Shown in pieces: positions 10,101 through 15,162 of a DNA stretch of 15,461 bases. Numbering within the stretch: position 1 is the first letter of the stretch; the number at the start of each line of letters is the position of its first letter. Source of the stretch: Planctomycetota bacterium (GTDB lineage: Bacteria > Planctomycetota > Phycisphaerae > UBA1845); contig JADFRO010000025.1 of the NCBI GenBank assembly GCA_022561255.1, forward strand, positions 1 through 15,461, written 5' to 3'. The position numbers and the translations under genes were made by a program. The notes under the pieces are model-generated. The model was not told the DNA's origin. It saw nothing but the letters and a program-made list of their open reading frames with translations, and made no database searches.

Positions 10101-10902
10101 ACGTGCCCGTGTCGTTCTCTCCACCTACACACTCACCCAGCGGCGTACAATCCCCCGTCGTACAGTCAACGTCAAGTTCACAAGCAGTACCGCCGATGGC
10201 GCAAATTCCAGTTACTTGTAACAACAGCTTGTCGTTACCGCGGATGACTCCTTGCGGAGAGATCGCGTAGGGGCCCGCTTGATTTGAGACGAATGTTGCG
10301 CGGTCGTTGTCGCCCTCAGTGAGCGACTCTATGATGACGTCTTCGCCGCCACCGTCTGCCAAGTAGCGGTATAAGTCATTACCGGAACCGCCGACCAGCG
10401 TATCGTCGCCAAGACCGCCAATAAGTATATCGTCGCCGCCCAAACCCGAAAGTAAGTCAGCGCCATCGCCGCCGATGAGTGTGTCGTTGCCATTTCCCCC
10501 CTGAAGCAGCTCTGACGCAAGATTAGTAAGATCCGAGCCAATCACAAGGTCGTCACCGCCGCCGGCAAGCACAATAATTCGGGACAACGATGTGAACTCA
10601 GGACCAACGCCCTGAAGTTGGATTGTGTTTGGACTGTTGTCGCCGATAACGAAAATCTGAACAACATCACCGCATAAAATTGCGGGGAACGTTGTTGAGT
10701 TGACAAAGACGACACCGCCTTTGCAAAGAATTGTGACATCTTCGCCCGAGCTGATAACGACAGACAAACAGACCGTTCCGGGAGTCCCTGGACATACATT
10801 GGTGACGGTCACGGCCCCCAGCGCGTTCGCACCAGAGCCAAGAAGGATCGCGGTAAGCGCAATCATCGCAGCGAACATCTTTCTTTCCACAAACGCGATC
10901 AT
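1159..10902 (-). CDS. Giant (3247-aa) secreted multi-domain protein: RTX, Cys cassettes, Tc-toxin-like C-terminus
   Basis: A signal peptide (1-30, MFAAMIALTAILLGSGANA) precedes five RTX nonapeptides (135-179). Calcium-loop segments follow (about 440-475 and 518-533), and about fifteen Cys cassettes lie between residues 234 and 1730, with a C-x-C tandem stretch at 1308-1355. Beta-rich regions fill much of 680-2050. From about 2060 the protein is mostly helical, with strongly family-like phrases (AYPQGHGDAWGHYLTAMKRY at 2264-2283, RLIEIFGRPY at 2511-2520). I recall near-identical phrasing in giant secreted proteins of Verrucomicrobia and Planctomycetes, not in a characterised family. Residues 2620-2910 are helical around a Gly/Ala-rich hydrophobic segment (2712-2750); a beta domain follows to about 3207, then a charged Ser/Glu/Lys tail. 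The start is fixed by the ATGA overlap with the upstream stop and by GGGAGG 6 nt before the ATG. Coding is uninterrupted over 9.7 kb. Probable location is outside the cell or on its surface; function is unknown. Confidence 0.95.
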   Translation of the reverse strand: MIAFVERKMFAAMIALTAILLGSGANALGAVTVTNVCPGTPGTVCLSVVISSGEDVTILCKGGVVFVNSTTFPAILCGDVVQIFVIGDNSPNTIQLQGVGPEFTSLSRIIVLAGGGDDLVIGSDLTNLASELLQGGNGNDTLIGGDGADLLSGLGGDDILIGGLGDDTLVGGSGNDLYRYLADGGGEDVIIESLTEGDNDRATFVSNQAGPYAISPQGVIRGNDKLLLQVTGICAIGGTACELDVDCTTGDCTPLGECVGGENDTGTCSAHNDCRSDDRVTPDDGHCMWGLERLTILGDTPLKTDDDDDTYNVKPSRSMIITIADLGASSADVINYNHLQNQPACPIDDHVESISTEGGVQTVFYSGIETVNVVRADCQNATCDGGTHGGESCLVVSDCWADPEVEEIGPRCVPAGNGIEDGCELLAGDQFDCGGEGIPDICQVVEDCNGNGRSDVCDPDGDSDGVIDDCDNCPGIPNGAKQGTCIAGDPTKLGQPCQDSSFCDSVSPGGDGVCDNSQIDTDGDGVGDVCDNCVTFCNPPICHGGSLDGELCSESLELDVCPGGGECRQLASTFQRTHPIFGTLENVGEACLLHIGGEIIFPPTYTLAEGCDPNAPIPCACQDYVSEGVDYIGTGDELLPATCASGADAGVVCFTDANCRESSTCDIPSDTSVIPPHLAFAYDNVYGGSGRLFATERAPSTDLIPVDVTWRDSGGSQLLLPAVQYFLTNDLPVEVDRLAPSPPFPYSLDNVNVFRNITIAAGAESYQLVIDSSKTPTVQWNSVIRKRPDGGLSPANGSGAHLRLESGGSGKWAVSLLDTVVQDGYIVILWAAGFQGSLAGLEVIHITNEPPVDILNGIVGQQFEIPAGADCNAVFKDNQEFGSPTPAPAAFQRAEKPLEIWPIRPEADHLKLEIVWNEQSTLGETPLDHCWPISHRRYASDWPLDPQTFVIDNAGQPDPPLVDLPISEDIADYCLAEMMFQSAPLVLAEVTAQNNFTMQNPGFAVLRFDRRVDAGGVMCNQLASQPTFRESVTFEVIEAVNRDHESVFVDATCVGGSSSGSPCIEPADCPGGECALDWLIGTMLSDADHDLTTRNSPYGYLHVGQPFAPCIYDETLPGCDPPTGIQTGQIFPVNSGDFHGTLEAWWFEEGRFATDIFWPTKVGVYNPVWPDALDPREDAAGDFEIVVASRSGAGKYPDGATIYRRGDFADSEPEQLNDLGWNPNDEHAIMLSSGGDGRVYAVRDDNPWDAPSGHPYVIVQYPDVPPLSVASLGAEPTPWAMGVHKVFGELGLATFDYTQFLFGPAETCECQERLDVNATCSAIDPDCTCDTIDPTCACDFSDPSCDCSDSACLCDVMRCIGGASEGRLCGDVSECDCNNFPIASEMICERVISGEPTLFPEESCTEDLDCCDEGDFTCRCVPIDLSPGVCVGASDTSLSCFNVDDCVSNNQCDLSASLCVDGRQNTCSGGVFMGQPCADINDCCLGDEVCEGTVSCDNAENVCGAKRCFGGDNDLDPCVDDTDCRDGVCGDDCALDICVGSLNANSPCTTNDDCSCDIAAGIPVVAGLPLEPLFPVNLGAGACLDTQTPPQPRTQVAKVCIGGTNDGTLCSSGADCPGDSICTRDGVFVDRTGVIWAAEGYGDDTLNPRQWCVGGSLSGDTCTDDSDCNGLPGDSASVCRGAGAAIRLFENWIEGGDVGCQPWRGFVCIGGSNDGQICDDLGTDCPGGVCDYDEPYPLIYRPDWPSLDCLWPDEPTCPRTVRIGETIVDQSNQCGPFQILHDSAGVTLIDTTHVVSFDCSGCASCTGCIPPGVDLRNLPPHLFSGTIGGSLPFPDRIEDQGFTLTFRGIMSERDRDELLALSEDSVYVGAIQGLFTASRLQLTEPLTNPEKKFVSAANPNIKPGWVVIAFQNADECAPVGSPTVQVWNVSCDPVPGRIRVLVPTCPFNEKQVLQHTVDGGGEPENLIYSWQWSESNLGPWHEYAPPTGYEDGTGLREVIISGSSPFTLSDIWWRVRYRGYTGCPCTGGDCLPDSANPDDQDPWASHLAGVNTRISRWSDPMLAEGWIKRVLRGLNPFDQRIKDFHTVAASTYVSMIEQAGIRFEAPVALNCTPENIQNLDLIPAYETVLGRARLFSIDQGISFDPANMALMLITNQIAELYMLLGNEAFADASDPMIGFFGGTEPADPTAAFSFEGQTADLLEEELALLRGRSDQANTILDADGFVIATPYNRLLWNFLPGSTDGRIAYANNYQMIDELTALNAYPQGHGDAWGHYLTAMKRYYRLLRHPVFEWVNSTEFVLIAGQEPLEVTYQYERKFAEAAAAKARTGAAITSLTFRELYDADPTKQDGYPDPSEEFPDRRWGVSDWARRAGQGAYFDWMVANALIDDDDDDPDHQNTIRKVDRSTVTEIGEIADAFSEIQTTLSNAGEGLNPLGLATTVVPFGLDPSEIDAGKTHFEQILTRALEASTNAVRAFNYANDNTRRLRAVQDESANFATLTDEGETDFTNRLIEIFGRPYSEDIGPGATYTSAECPAGQCPDIFHFDYIDPSALFGRDFPPDETTFTAVFKGTSIDPQTGAVTELKTPEGFTPTRVVKFTVDKSQFGMVKPSGWLSRPEPGAIQLARSELLQAKGKYEIAFEEYSRHLDQIQCEVDTLANLYNLHDTILTIRNDELEKEIGLRAGILAAKIAERTFANIKESVKDTAFVASDTAPKVVGAGLTVILDPGALIRGIVGASAVVTSKLFTALEEAAMVTGLGLDQTLANLQTANAIRIIGAEQNVAAVNQVSVVQKLVREEIAKRLQVYTVAEAVKQAIGGYQVALGRGLRLLNERTTFRRNTAVKVSQLRYQDAGFRVFRNEAIQKYRAQFDMAARYVFLAARAYDYETNLLASDTQAGQRFLTEIVKERLLGRFTCGAVGTCTPEIGNGLSDSLAQLDQNFAALDSQLGFNSPTEFDRTFSLRWEKFRIPNTPEFDDEWRATLESLRVSNINTLLDYNLFAQPLQGGPSINPGLVIPFGTTVQSGLNFFGEPSTGDETLPSDRFAIKLHHYGVRFVDYPGAPLNNQVNVYLLPVGADVLRTPTCPDAPIRVWHLLDQTLPIPFPLNEATLEGADWMPWDSLAGGAEALVRRRLIPTVAACDFAAGACDTSFKLTGRSVWNTRWVLIIPGSELQGADPAGGIDVFIHGDGSGGTSDIKLNMTSYGYSGCASSASTPEKSKEDELTVEPKSSERADSVSRPQTSTRQGR
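1282..3105 (-). other. Tc-toxin-A-like helical/pore and C-terminal region of the giant protein (putative)
   Basis: Residues 2600-3207. Long helices rich in Ala, Glu and Arg (2620-2705) lead to a Gly/Ala/Val hydrophobic segment (2712-2750: VVGAGLTVILDPGALIRGIV, then GASAVV). More helices (2760-2910) end in FLAARAYDYE. Then come GLSDSLAQLDQNFAALDSQL, FSLRWEKFRIP and a beta domain containing WVLIIPGSEL and SDIKLNMTSYGYSG. TcA subunits of insecticidal toxin complexes show the same order, including an 'A..AY..E' helix end, a 'GL...L..LE..Y' segment, and a final 'P......SDV.L...Y' strand. The likeness is by eye and from memory and could be convergent; a fold prediction would settle it. Confidence 0.4.
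3722..3739 (-). repeat. (TCG)6 triplet repeat encoding Asp-6
   Basis: Six perfect tcg triplets on the plus strand encode D2389-D2394 of the giant protein (LIDDDDDDPDH), inside an otherwise conserved helical region. Five of the six codons are GAC. Slippage would add or remove Asp without breaking the frame. Confidence 0.9.
5713..6828 (-). repeat. Main cluster of C-x-G-G Cys cassettes in the giant protein
   Basis: Residues 1359-1730 hold eight or so copies of C-x-G-G-x3-G-x2-C-x4-D-C-x4/5-C, for example CIGGASEGRLCGDVSEC, CFGGDNDLDPCVDDTDC, CIGGTNDGTLCSSGADC and CIGGSNDGQICDDLGTDC. More copies lie outside this cluster near residues 234, 258, 383, 485, 542, 643 and 1053, and two in the 736-aa partner. 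Spacing between copies is irregular, so they are dispersed cassettes rather than a tandem array. Confidence 0.9.
6838..6981 (-). repeat. C-x-C tandem mini-repeat in the giant protein
   Basis: Residues 1308-1355 include DPDCTCDTI, DPTCACDFS and DPSCDCSDS in exact 9-residue register, flanked by CEC (1308-1310) and ACLCD (1351-1355). C-x-C pairs at 1327/1329, 1336/1338 and 1345/1347 keep the 9-residue step. This differs from the surrounding C-x-G-G cassettes. It could be a disulfide ladder or a metal site; the sequence alone does not decide. Confidence 0.85.
9304..9585 (-). repeat. Thrombospondin-3-like / calcium-loop segments of the giant protein
   Basis: Residues 440-475 contain DICQ..EDCNGNGRSDVCD, then DPDGDSDGVIDDCDNCPGIP, and residues 520-533 read DTDGDGVGDVCDNC. 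The D-x-D-x-D-G-x-x-D-x-C-D-N-C pattern is that of thrombospondin type 3 calcium loops, and the 'DCNGNG' variety is typical of planctomycete secreted proteins. The two blocks are separated by one Cys cassette (485-503). Confidence 0.88.
9977..9991 (-). repeat. (TCG)5 triplet repeat encoding Asp-5
   Basis: Five perfect tcg triplets encode D305-D309 of the giant protein (KTDDDDDTYNV), between the second Cys cassette and the next beta region. It is the second acidic homopolymer in the same gene. Confidence 0.9.
10366..10563 (-). repeat. RTX calcium-binding nonapeptide repeats at the N-terminus of the giant protein
   Basis: After an isolated GGGDDLVIG (114-122), residues 135-179 contain five contiguous units: GGNGNDTLI, GGDGADLLS, GLGGDDILI, GGLGDDTLV, GGSGNDLYR. 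This is the GGxGxDxLx parallel beta-roll signature that binds calcium between turns. They begin only about 100 residues after the signal peptide, whereas in type-I-secreted proteins RTX blocks lie near the C-terminus. Confidence 0.95.
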
Positions 10903-13109
10903 GGCGTGCCTCCCAGATCGACCGGCGTGTTGAGTTCACCGATCGTCGAGACCCGGTGCAACTCAAAGCGACCTGCGCCCCTGATTGTCTCCTTGTGCAA
11001 CCCATCAACCGAGTCGGTGAAGGTTCCACCCAACACGGAGTCACCCCAGTCCAGCACGCTGCGACCATCCGGCGGAGTAGGGTCGAAAGCGAAACTGAGT
11101 ACCCGAGTCACTTGAAAACACTCCGAGTCAAGCGCGTTACCCTGCAACGGTTCTCCGAATCGATCGAGACAATCGTGATCGGGGTGAAACTTGTGGCGGA
11201 ACGGGTTCAGCGGATGGTTCGGGGCGATGATGATGGTTCCTGCAAGCGCTGAGGTGAAATTGCCGCCCGGATCGAATGAAAAACCATCCTCGAACGAAAA
11301 TGCCGCGGTGGCGATACGGCGGGCGAATGGCTGACCGTTGACGGTCATCGCGCCGTCGAGACTGTCACAAACTTCCGAAGGACAGTCCGGCGTCGCAAGA
11401 ACGAGAAGCCCCTCGGGCGTCTGAAGCAGCGCTACTTCCGTGAGCATTTTGTACTCACCGGCGTTGCTTAGATGCAAAATGACTGGAAATTCCAACTCAA
11501 AGGTGACTGGTCGGTAATCAGTGCTGTTCAGATCGGCGCTGCACGTGCCATTGGCCGCGCCGGCGCAATCGACCGAGTCATTACAGGGTCCGTCGGCGTT
11601 GTCGCCGCCGATGCAGAACCCGCGGCAATCACCACTGGGGCAATCAGGCTCGCACATCGTAAGTGCGGGGCATGTGCAGAAACCACCGGTGCACGTTCCC
11701 CCCAGGAGACAGTCATCGTCAGTGGTGCAGGTTGCTTCGGTAAAACCACTGTCGCAAACCAAGCTCATTAGGTCGGCTTCGGCCGTTCCTATGCAGCGAC
11801 TTCGTCCGACCACGCACGTTTCGCCGTCGTTGACACCGCCAGAGCACTGCAACAGACCTGCAAACTGCGGGTTCCCGGCGTCCTGGTTTGTCCAGATTCT
11901 CGCTCCCGCGCTGACCCACGCTACGCGATCCATGCGCACCGTCCCAACGTAGAGCCCCGGTCGGTCCGTCGAACCGCCAGCCGAAGCAACACTCCCGCCA
12001 AACCCGCCCACTTCCGTTGAGAGTGCGATCAAACGGCGGAACCCGTCCGCCGTCGAGACCTCAAGAAATCCCTGATACAGCGAACCTTGTCGCTCAATAT
12101 CGACCGTGGCAACGGCGAGTCCTGTCCGTCGAACGCCGATGTCACGCGTAAACACCGGCGTGCTCAGTCCGGCAGGATCCAAAGAGAACGTGTCCGAGCC
12201 CAGCGCGTTCCATTGGAGCATCTCCGCCGCAGTGCTACCGTCAGCGATCTCAAGCCAGTAGAGCGGAACGTCGCCGGCGTAACCGGCGAACCCCGTTGGG
12301 ATTGTGCTCAGCGAGGAAAGGTACGTCGTCGTAACGTCAAGAGCCAACGAACCAAGATTCGCCATGACGGCTTCATGCCGTAGCTGGACGCGCCCGAAGT
12401 CAACGCCTCGTCGAGTCGCGACGTCGATGTCGAGCGGACCGTTGTACGTGAAGTCGCCGTCTGCCGGAATCCAGTAGCCCTTTCCCGCGACAGCCTGTGT
12501 CTCGCCCGGGACCAGCACGACTGCTCCAGCGGCGTTGATTTCGTAAACCGCAGAAGAATCGAGCCGCGATTCCGGTTGCAAGTACGCGGCAACGGTCGGA
12601 GCCCCCGTGTCCTTAACGTACATTCCACGATTATTGAAACCCGGTCGATAGCGAGGGTCGAAACCGCTGGGCATCCCGGTGATCGTTAGCGTTGTCGGCG
12701 CCGACGCGAGAATCTGATAGACATTTCCGCCGCGAATGACTCGGAGCGTGGTCACGATAGACGCACCCGGTCCCGGCGGAAACCAGACCCGCCACATGGT
12801 GTCGTCGGGCGGCTGACAGTTCAGATCCTCGGGTCCGCTACACTGGCCACCGATCCCCGAAAGCGGTTCAGATGCGCGCATCCAAACGGCATCGATCGGA
12901 TGACCGACGAAAACGGTATCGGCGTCATCCGGGAAGGCGTTGACCTCGAGAAAAATCGAGTTCCACCCAGTGGTCAGGTCAAAGCTCTGCTGTCGCAACT
13001 GGCCCAAGGCAGTTCCGCCCGAGGCAAAAAGGATCACCACAGCAGCCAGGCACTGAAGCGGCAAGAAGTTCTCTTTCGCGGGACGTAGAATTCTCGATGC
13101 AATAAGCAT
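10899..13109 (-). CDS. Secreted 736-aa partner protein, 'GWNS' N-terminus and His/Asp-rich C-terminal motif
   Basis: No characterised family is recognised. A signal peptide ends near ALG (34-36). The mature N-terminus, FDLTTGWNSIFLEVNAFPDD (43-62), resembles the 'GWN..' opening of secreted beta-rich proteins. The body is beta-rich with GKGYWIPADGDF (209-220). Residues 422-523 form a Cys-rich insert of the same cassette type as the giant protein (CSGGVNDGETC, CIGGDNADGPC). The C-terminal part has NPFRHKFHPDHD (635-646), dense in potential metal ligands, and GGTFTDSVDGLHKETIRGAG (694-713) just before the end; I recall both from proteins encoded beside giant secreted proteins in PVC bacteria, unverified. 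It starts 19 bp after the head-repeat gene with only an A-rich stretch and no convincing Shine-Dalgarno, so translation may depend on the gene upstream. Its TGA overlaps the ATG of the giant gene (ATGA), pointing to coupled synthesis and probably a stoichiometric or functional partnership. Confidence 0.93.
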   Translation of the reverse strand: MLIASRILRPAKENFLPLQCLAAVVILFASGGTALGQLRQQSFDLTTGWNSIFLEVNAFPDDADTVFVGHPIDAVWMRASEPLSGIGGQCSGPEDLNCQPPDDTMWRVWFPPGPGASIVTTLRVIRGGNVYQILASAPTTLTITGMPSGFDPRYRPGFNNRGMYVKDTGAPTVAAYLQPESRLDSSAVYEINAAGAVVLVPGETQAVAGKGYWIPADGDFTYNGPLDIDVATRRGVDFGRVQLRHEAVMANLGSLALDVTTTYLSSLSTIPTGFAGYAGDVPLYWLEIADGSTAAEMLQWNALGSDTFSLDPAGLSTPVFTRDIGVRRTGLAVATVDIERQGSLYQGFLEVSTADGFRRLIALSTEVGGFGGSVASAGGSTDRPGLYVGTVRMDRVAWVSAGARIWTNQDAGNPQFAGLLQCSGGVNDGETCVVGRSRCIGTAEADLMSLVCDSGFTEATCTTDDDCLLGGTCTGGFCTCPALTMCEPDCPSGDCRGFCIGGDNADGPCNDSVDCAGAANGTCSADLNSTDYRPVTFELEFPVILHLSNAGEYKMLTEVALLQTPEGLLVLATPDCPSEVCDSLDGAMTVNGQPFARRIATAAFSFEDGFSFDPGGNFTSALAGTIIIAPNHPLNPFRHKFHPDHDCLDRFGEPLQGNALDSECFQVTRVLSFAFDPTPPDGRSVLDWGDSVLGGTFTDSVDGLHKETIRGAGRFELHRVSTIGELNTPVDLGGTP
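10909..10914 (-). promoter_or_regulatory. Strong ribosome site (GGGAGG) for the giant gene
   Basis: GGGAGG lies 6 nt before the ATG at 10902 and inside the end of the 736-aa gene. With the ATGA stop/start overlap it fixes the start codon over the later in-frame ATG at codon 9, and it indicates translational coupling. Confidence 0.85.
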
Positions 13110-13128
13110 GGTTCTTGCCGTTTCTTTT

Positions 13129-14952
13129 CTAATCCCACCTCAGGCATCGAGCCTGGCATACCACATCGGCGTCACCAGTCGGCCCAAGGCAAGCCTGCAC
13201 ATACCACCATCCCCCAGAGATGTACACATTGCATTGTGCAGTTTCAGCATTTGAGTCTATATCCTCTACGTTCATCAGGCTCAGCGAGCAAAAGGCCTTC
13301 GCCGATTGGATGATGGCAACAACGTTGCAACCCTGACTGTTACGACGCTCCCTCGCCACGGGCCCAAAATGCGTAAACCCGCTCGCCGATCCAAAGGAAA
13401 TATTTCCACCGACCGTGACGTTCCCCGAGGTGCTGACGCTCGCAGCGGCGAGGTTGATGGAACCTCCGCTCGATAGTGTGATTTTGTTTGCCGCGAATAT
13501 CGTGAGTTCGTCGTCGACAGGCTCGTCAAGGTAGACAAAGTCGCCGTCGCCGAAGTTGAGCCTCGCTCCCCATCGGAAGCTGCCGTCCGGACCCATAAGG
13601 CGCAACGTGTCGTCATTTGCGAGTGACGAAATGGTCAGACTATGAGACGTTTCAACGCCCGTTCCAATTCCGACACCACCCGAGGCGCGGATAAGGAACT
13701 CGTCATTTCCTGTTGAGGAAAAATCGGCAGCCGTCGAATCGGCCCAAACGTAGGAACCAAGATGCAGGGCTTTTGCTCGCCGCCCGCCGGCGAAGCTGTA
13801 ATCGCCCGCCGCAGAGTTGTTGAAACCGCCCGGCACCGAAGCATATGCACCACCCGCCAAGTTGCCCTGTCCGCCGCCTATGCTGGACTGGTCGCCCCCG
13901 GCGGTGTTTGTCGTTCCGCCCGCCACCGTACTGCGGTCGCCGTTGGCCTCGTTGGCGATTCCGCCGCCGACCGTGCTGTGCAAGCCTACCGCGTCGCCGT
14001 TTTGTCCGCCGGAGACGGTACTTCCTTCGCCCGTCGCGGTGTTGCCCGAACCACCGCTCACCGTGCCGAACATGCCAAACGCGTGGTTACTGCGACCACC
14101 GCTGACCGTGCCCCAATCCTCGGAGACCTGGTTGGCGCCGGTGTCGCTACCGCCGCCCGCGATCACAACACCAGCTTTCAAGGGGACGACACTGTTACTC
14201 GGCGAGCCGCCGATCACGTTCGGCGCTTCACTCAGAGCATCCGAATACTCGAATCGAAGAGCCCGCACGCCGCCTACGTTTATATCAAGCCTGGAACCAG
14301 GGACATTGATCACGCCGCCGACGGTCAGATCGCCGGCCGTGCCGAGCCCACCGCCGACAGCCAAGTCGCCAATCATAGCCGTGTTGCCGTCTTCATCGAC
14401 AACCACCGCCGGGCTTGGATCACCGTCCGCTGCCTCAAGCGTGTTGTTGAACGTGCCGCCCGATTCGCGGGGGCCATCGGGTTCGGCGATTTGAACCAAG
14501 CGACTCGGACCCGACGGTGTCACGCGTTCAATCGAAGCCTCGATCACCTCAAGACGGCTGCCTTCAACAACAAGGTCCTCGGTAACAGCCACGCGACTTA
14601 CCGTGGACCACTTGGCACTGCGCCCACAGGCGCAGCGAGATTCGACGAAGAGAGGTTCGTCATCGAAGATTTCGATGCCGAAATCGAGGACCACTTCGAA
14701 ACGGCCCTTGTCGACCGCCACACGGGCTTTGTTCGCCTCCCACCCGTCGTAGATCAGCGTCTTGCCGATGCGCTCACCACCTTCGGGCGCATCCCACAGC
14801 GTGAACTCGAACTCGCACTGTTTCGCATTGCCGGCCACATCTCGGTCGACCGTGCCGAAGTGGAGAAACAAGGTTCTTCCCTCGTCGGCGCGAGCGAGCC
14901 CGCAAACCGCGGTGAGGGCGACAATACCGATACTCAAATTTTTGCGTTGCAT
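13129..14952 (-). CDS. Secreted protein with YadA-head-type 15-residue repeats (607 aa)
   Basis: First gene of the operon. A signal peptide (1-22, ending GLARA) is followed by a beta domain (about 27-125; CEFEFTLWDAPEGGERIGKT, then VAVDKGRFEVVLDFG), the arrangement that commonly precedes head repeats in environmental bacteria. Residues 281-400 are eight exact 15-residue repeats of the form S/G-T-V-S-G-G-x-x-N-x-A-x-G-x-x, the Hep_Hag/YadA-head motif that folds as a trimeric left-handed beta-roll. The typical cap follows (YVWADSTAADFSSTGNDEFL, then GGVGIGTG). Residues about 490-530 are beta-helix-like. The last 75 residues hold six Cys (542, 555, 574, 588, 599, 603), probably a disulfide-bonded terminal domain. 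There is no YadA membrane-anchor barrel and no visible S74 protease motif, so it is not an autotransporter; it is more likely a secreted trimeric fibre. GGAG lies 7 nt before the ATG. Domain identification is confident; the role (adhesion, scaffold) is inferred. Confidence 0.93.
   Translation of the reverse strand: MQRKNLSIGIVALTAVCGLARADEGRTLFLHFGTVDRDVAGNAKQCEFEFTLWDAPEGGERIGKTLIYDGWEANKARVAVDKGRFEVVLDFGIEIFDDEPLFVESRCACGRSAKWSTVSRVAVTEDLVVEGSRLEVIEASIERVTPSGPSRLVQIAEPDGPRESGGTFNNTLEAADGDPSPAVVVDEDGNTAMIGDLAVGGGLGTAGDLTVGGVINVPGSRLDINVGGVRALRFEYSDALSEAPNVIGGSPSNSVVPLKAGVVIAGGGSDTGANQVSEDWGTVSGGRSNHAFGMFGTVSGGSGNTATGEGSTVSGGQNGDAVGLHSTVGGGIANEANGDRSTVAGGTTNTAGGDQSSIGGGQGNLAGGAYASVPGGFNNSAAGDYSFAGGRRAKALHLGSYVWADSTAADFSSTGNDEFLIRASGGVGIGTGVETSHSLTISSLANDDTLRLMGPDGSFRWGARLNFGDGDFVYLDEPVDDELTIFAANKITLSSGGSINLAAASVSTSGNVTVGGNISFGSASGFTHFGPVARERRNSQGCNVVAIIQSAKAFCSLSLMNVEDIDSNAETAQCNVYISGGWWYVQACLGPTGDADVVCQARCLRWD
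13753..14112 (-). repeat. Eight tandem 45-bp/15-aa head repeats
   Basis: Residues 281-400 of the 607-aa protein split without any gap into eight units of 15: GTVSGGRSNHAFGMF, GTVSGGSGNTATGEG, STVSGGQNGDAVGLH, STVGGGIANEANGDR, STVAGGTTNTAGGDQ, SSIGGGQGNLAGGAY, ASVPGGFNNSAAGDY, then the capping unit SFAGGRRAKALHLGS. Codons differ between units although the protein phase is perfect, so the repeat is maintained by selection on protein and is not a recent DNA expansion. Confidence 0.95.
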
Positions 14953-14959
14953 GACCTGA

Positions 14960-14963
14960 CTCC
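14960..14963 (-). promoter_or_regulatory. Ribosome site (GGAG) for the head-repeat gene
   Basis: GGAG is spaced 7 nt before the ATG at 14952. It supports this start, which also gives a well-formed signal peptide. Confidence 0.7.
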
Positions 14964-15019
14964 AGCATCTTGGCCGATTGGCTAAGTTCTCCGCCTGTTA
15001 CCTGTGTCAGCGCGCGAGC

Positions 15020-15046
15020 CGAGCATCCACACGGTGTGGCTGCTCG
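15020..15046. repeat. 27-nt palindrome in the operon leader
   Basis: The arms cgagcatccacac and gtgtggctgctcg pair with a single mismatch around one central base. Neither side is followed by a T-run, so it is not an intrinsic terminator. It sits about 70 bp before the head-repeat start codon, downstream of the candidate promoter: it could be an operator, an mRNA hairpin, or a leftover IS end. Confidence 0.65.
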
Positions 15047-15136
15047 CCCAAAAAGAACGTACGCCTGAGTTTGTTCAGATGATTCCGGGTACTTGCCCCC
15101 TCACGGAAAACCCTGCACGGGAAACCCGCACCGAGT

Positions 15137-15158
15137 CTACATCCTCCGTTGGATGTGG
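15137..15158. repeat. Small hairpin at the predicted transcript start
   Basis: The arms acatcc (15139-15144) and ggatgt (15151-15156) pair perfectly across a 6-nt loop, and two more pairs (one G-T) extend the stem outward. It overlaps the start site expected from the candidate promoter, so it could be an operator or the first structure of the leader RNA. Confidence 0.5.
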
Positions 15159-15162
15159 CTCC

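Noticed and set aside
13753..14112. Regular 45-bp repeat considered as a CRISPR or DNA satellite
   Set aside because: No constant repeat with variable spacers at the DNA level; regularity is in the protein phase and encodes head repeats.
13129..14952. Head-repeat gene as a trimeric autotransporter or phage tail fibre
   Set aside because: A Sec signal and Cys-rich C-terminus are present, a barrel anchor is absent, and no phage structural genes are near.
13762..14985. Long plus-strand open frame (407 codons) over the head-repeat gene
   Set aside because: It is antisense to a gene with signal peptide and perfect repeats, and its translation shows no domain. GC-rich codon bias opens this frame.
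15020..15046. Palindrome as an intrinsic terminator
   Set aside because: No T-run follows on either strand.
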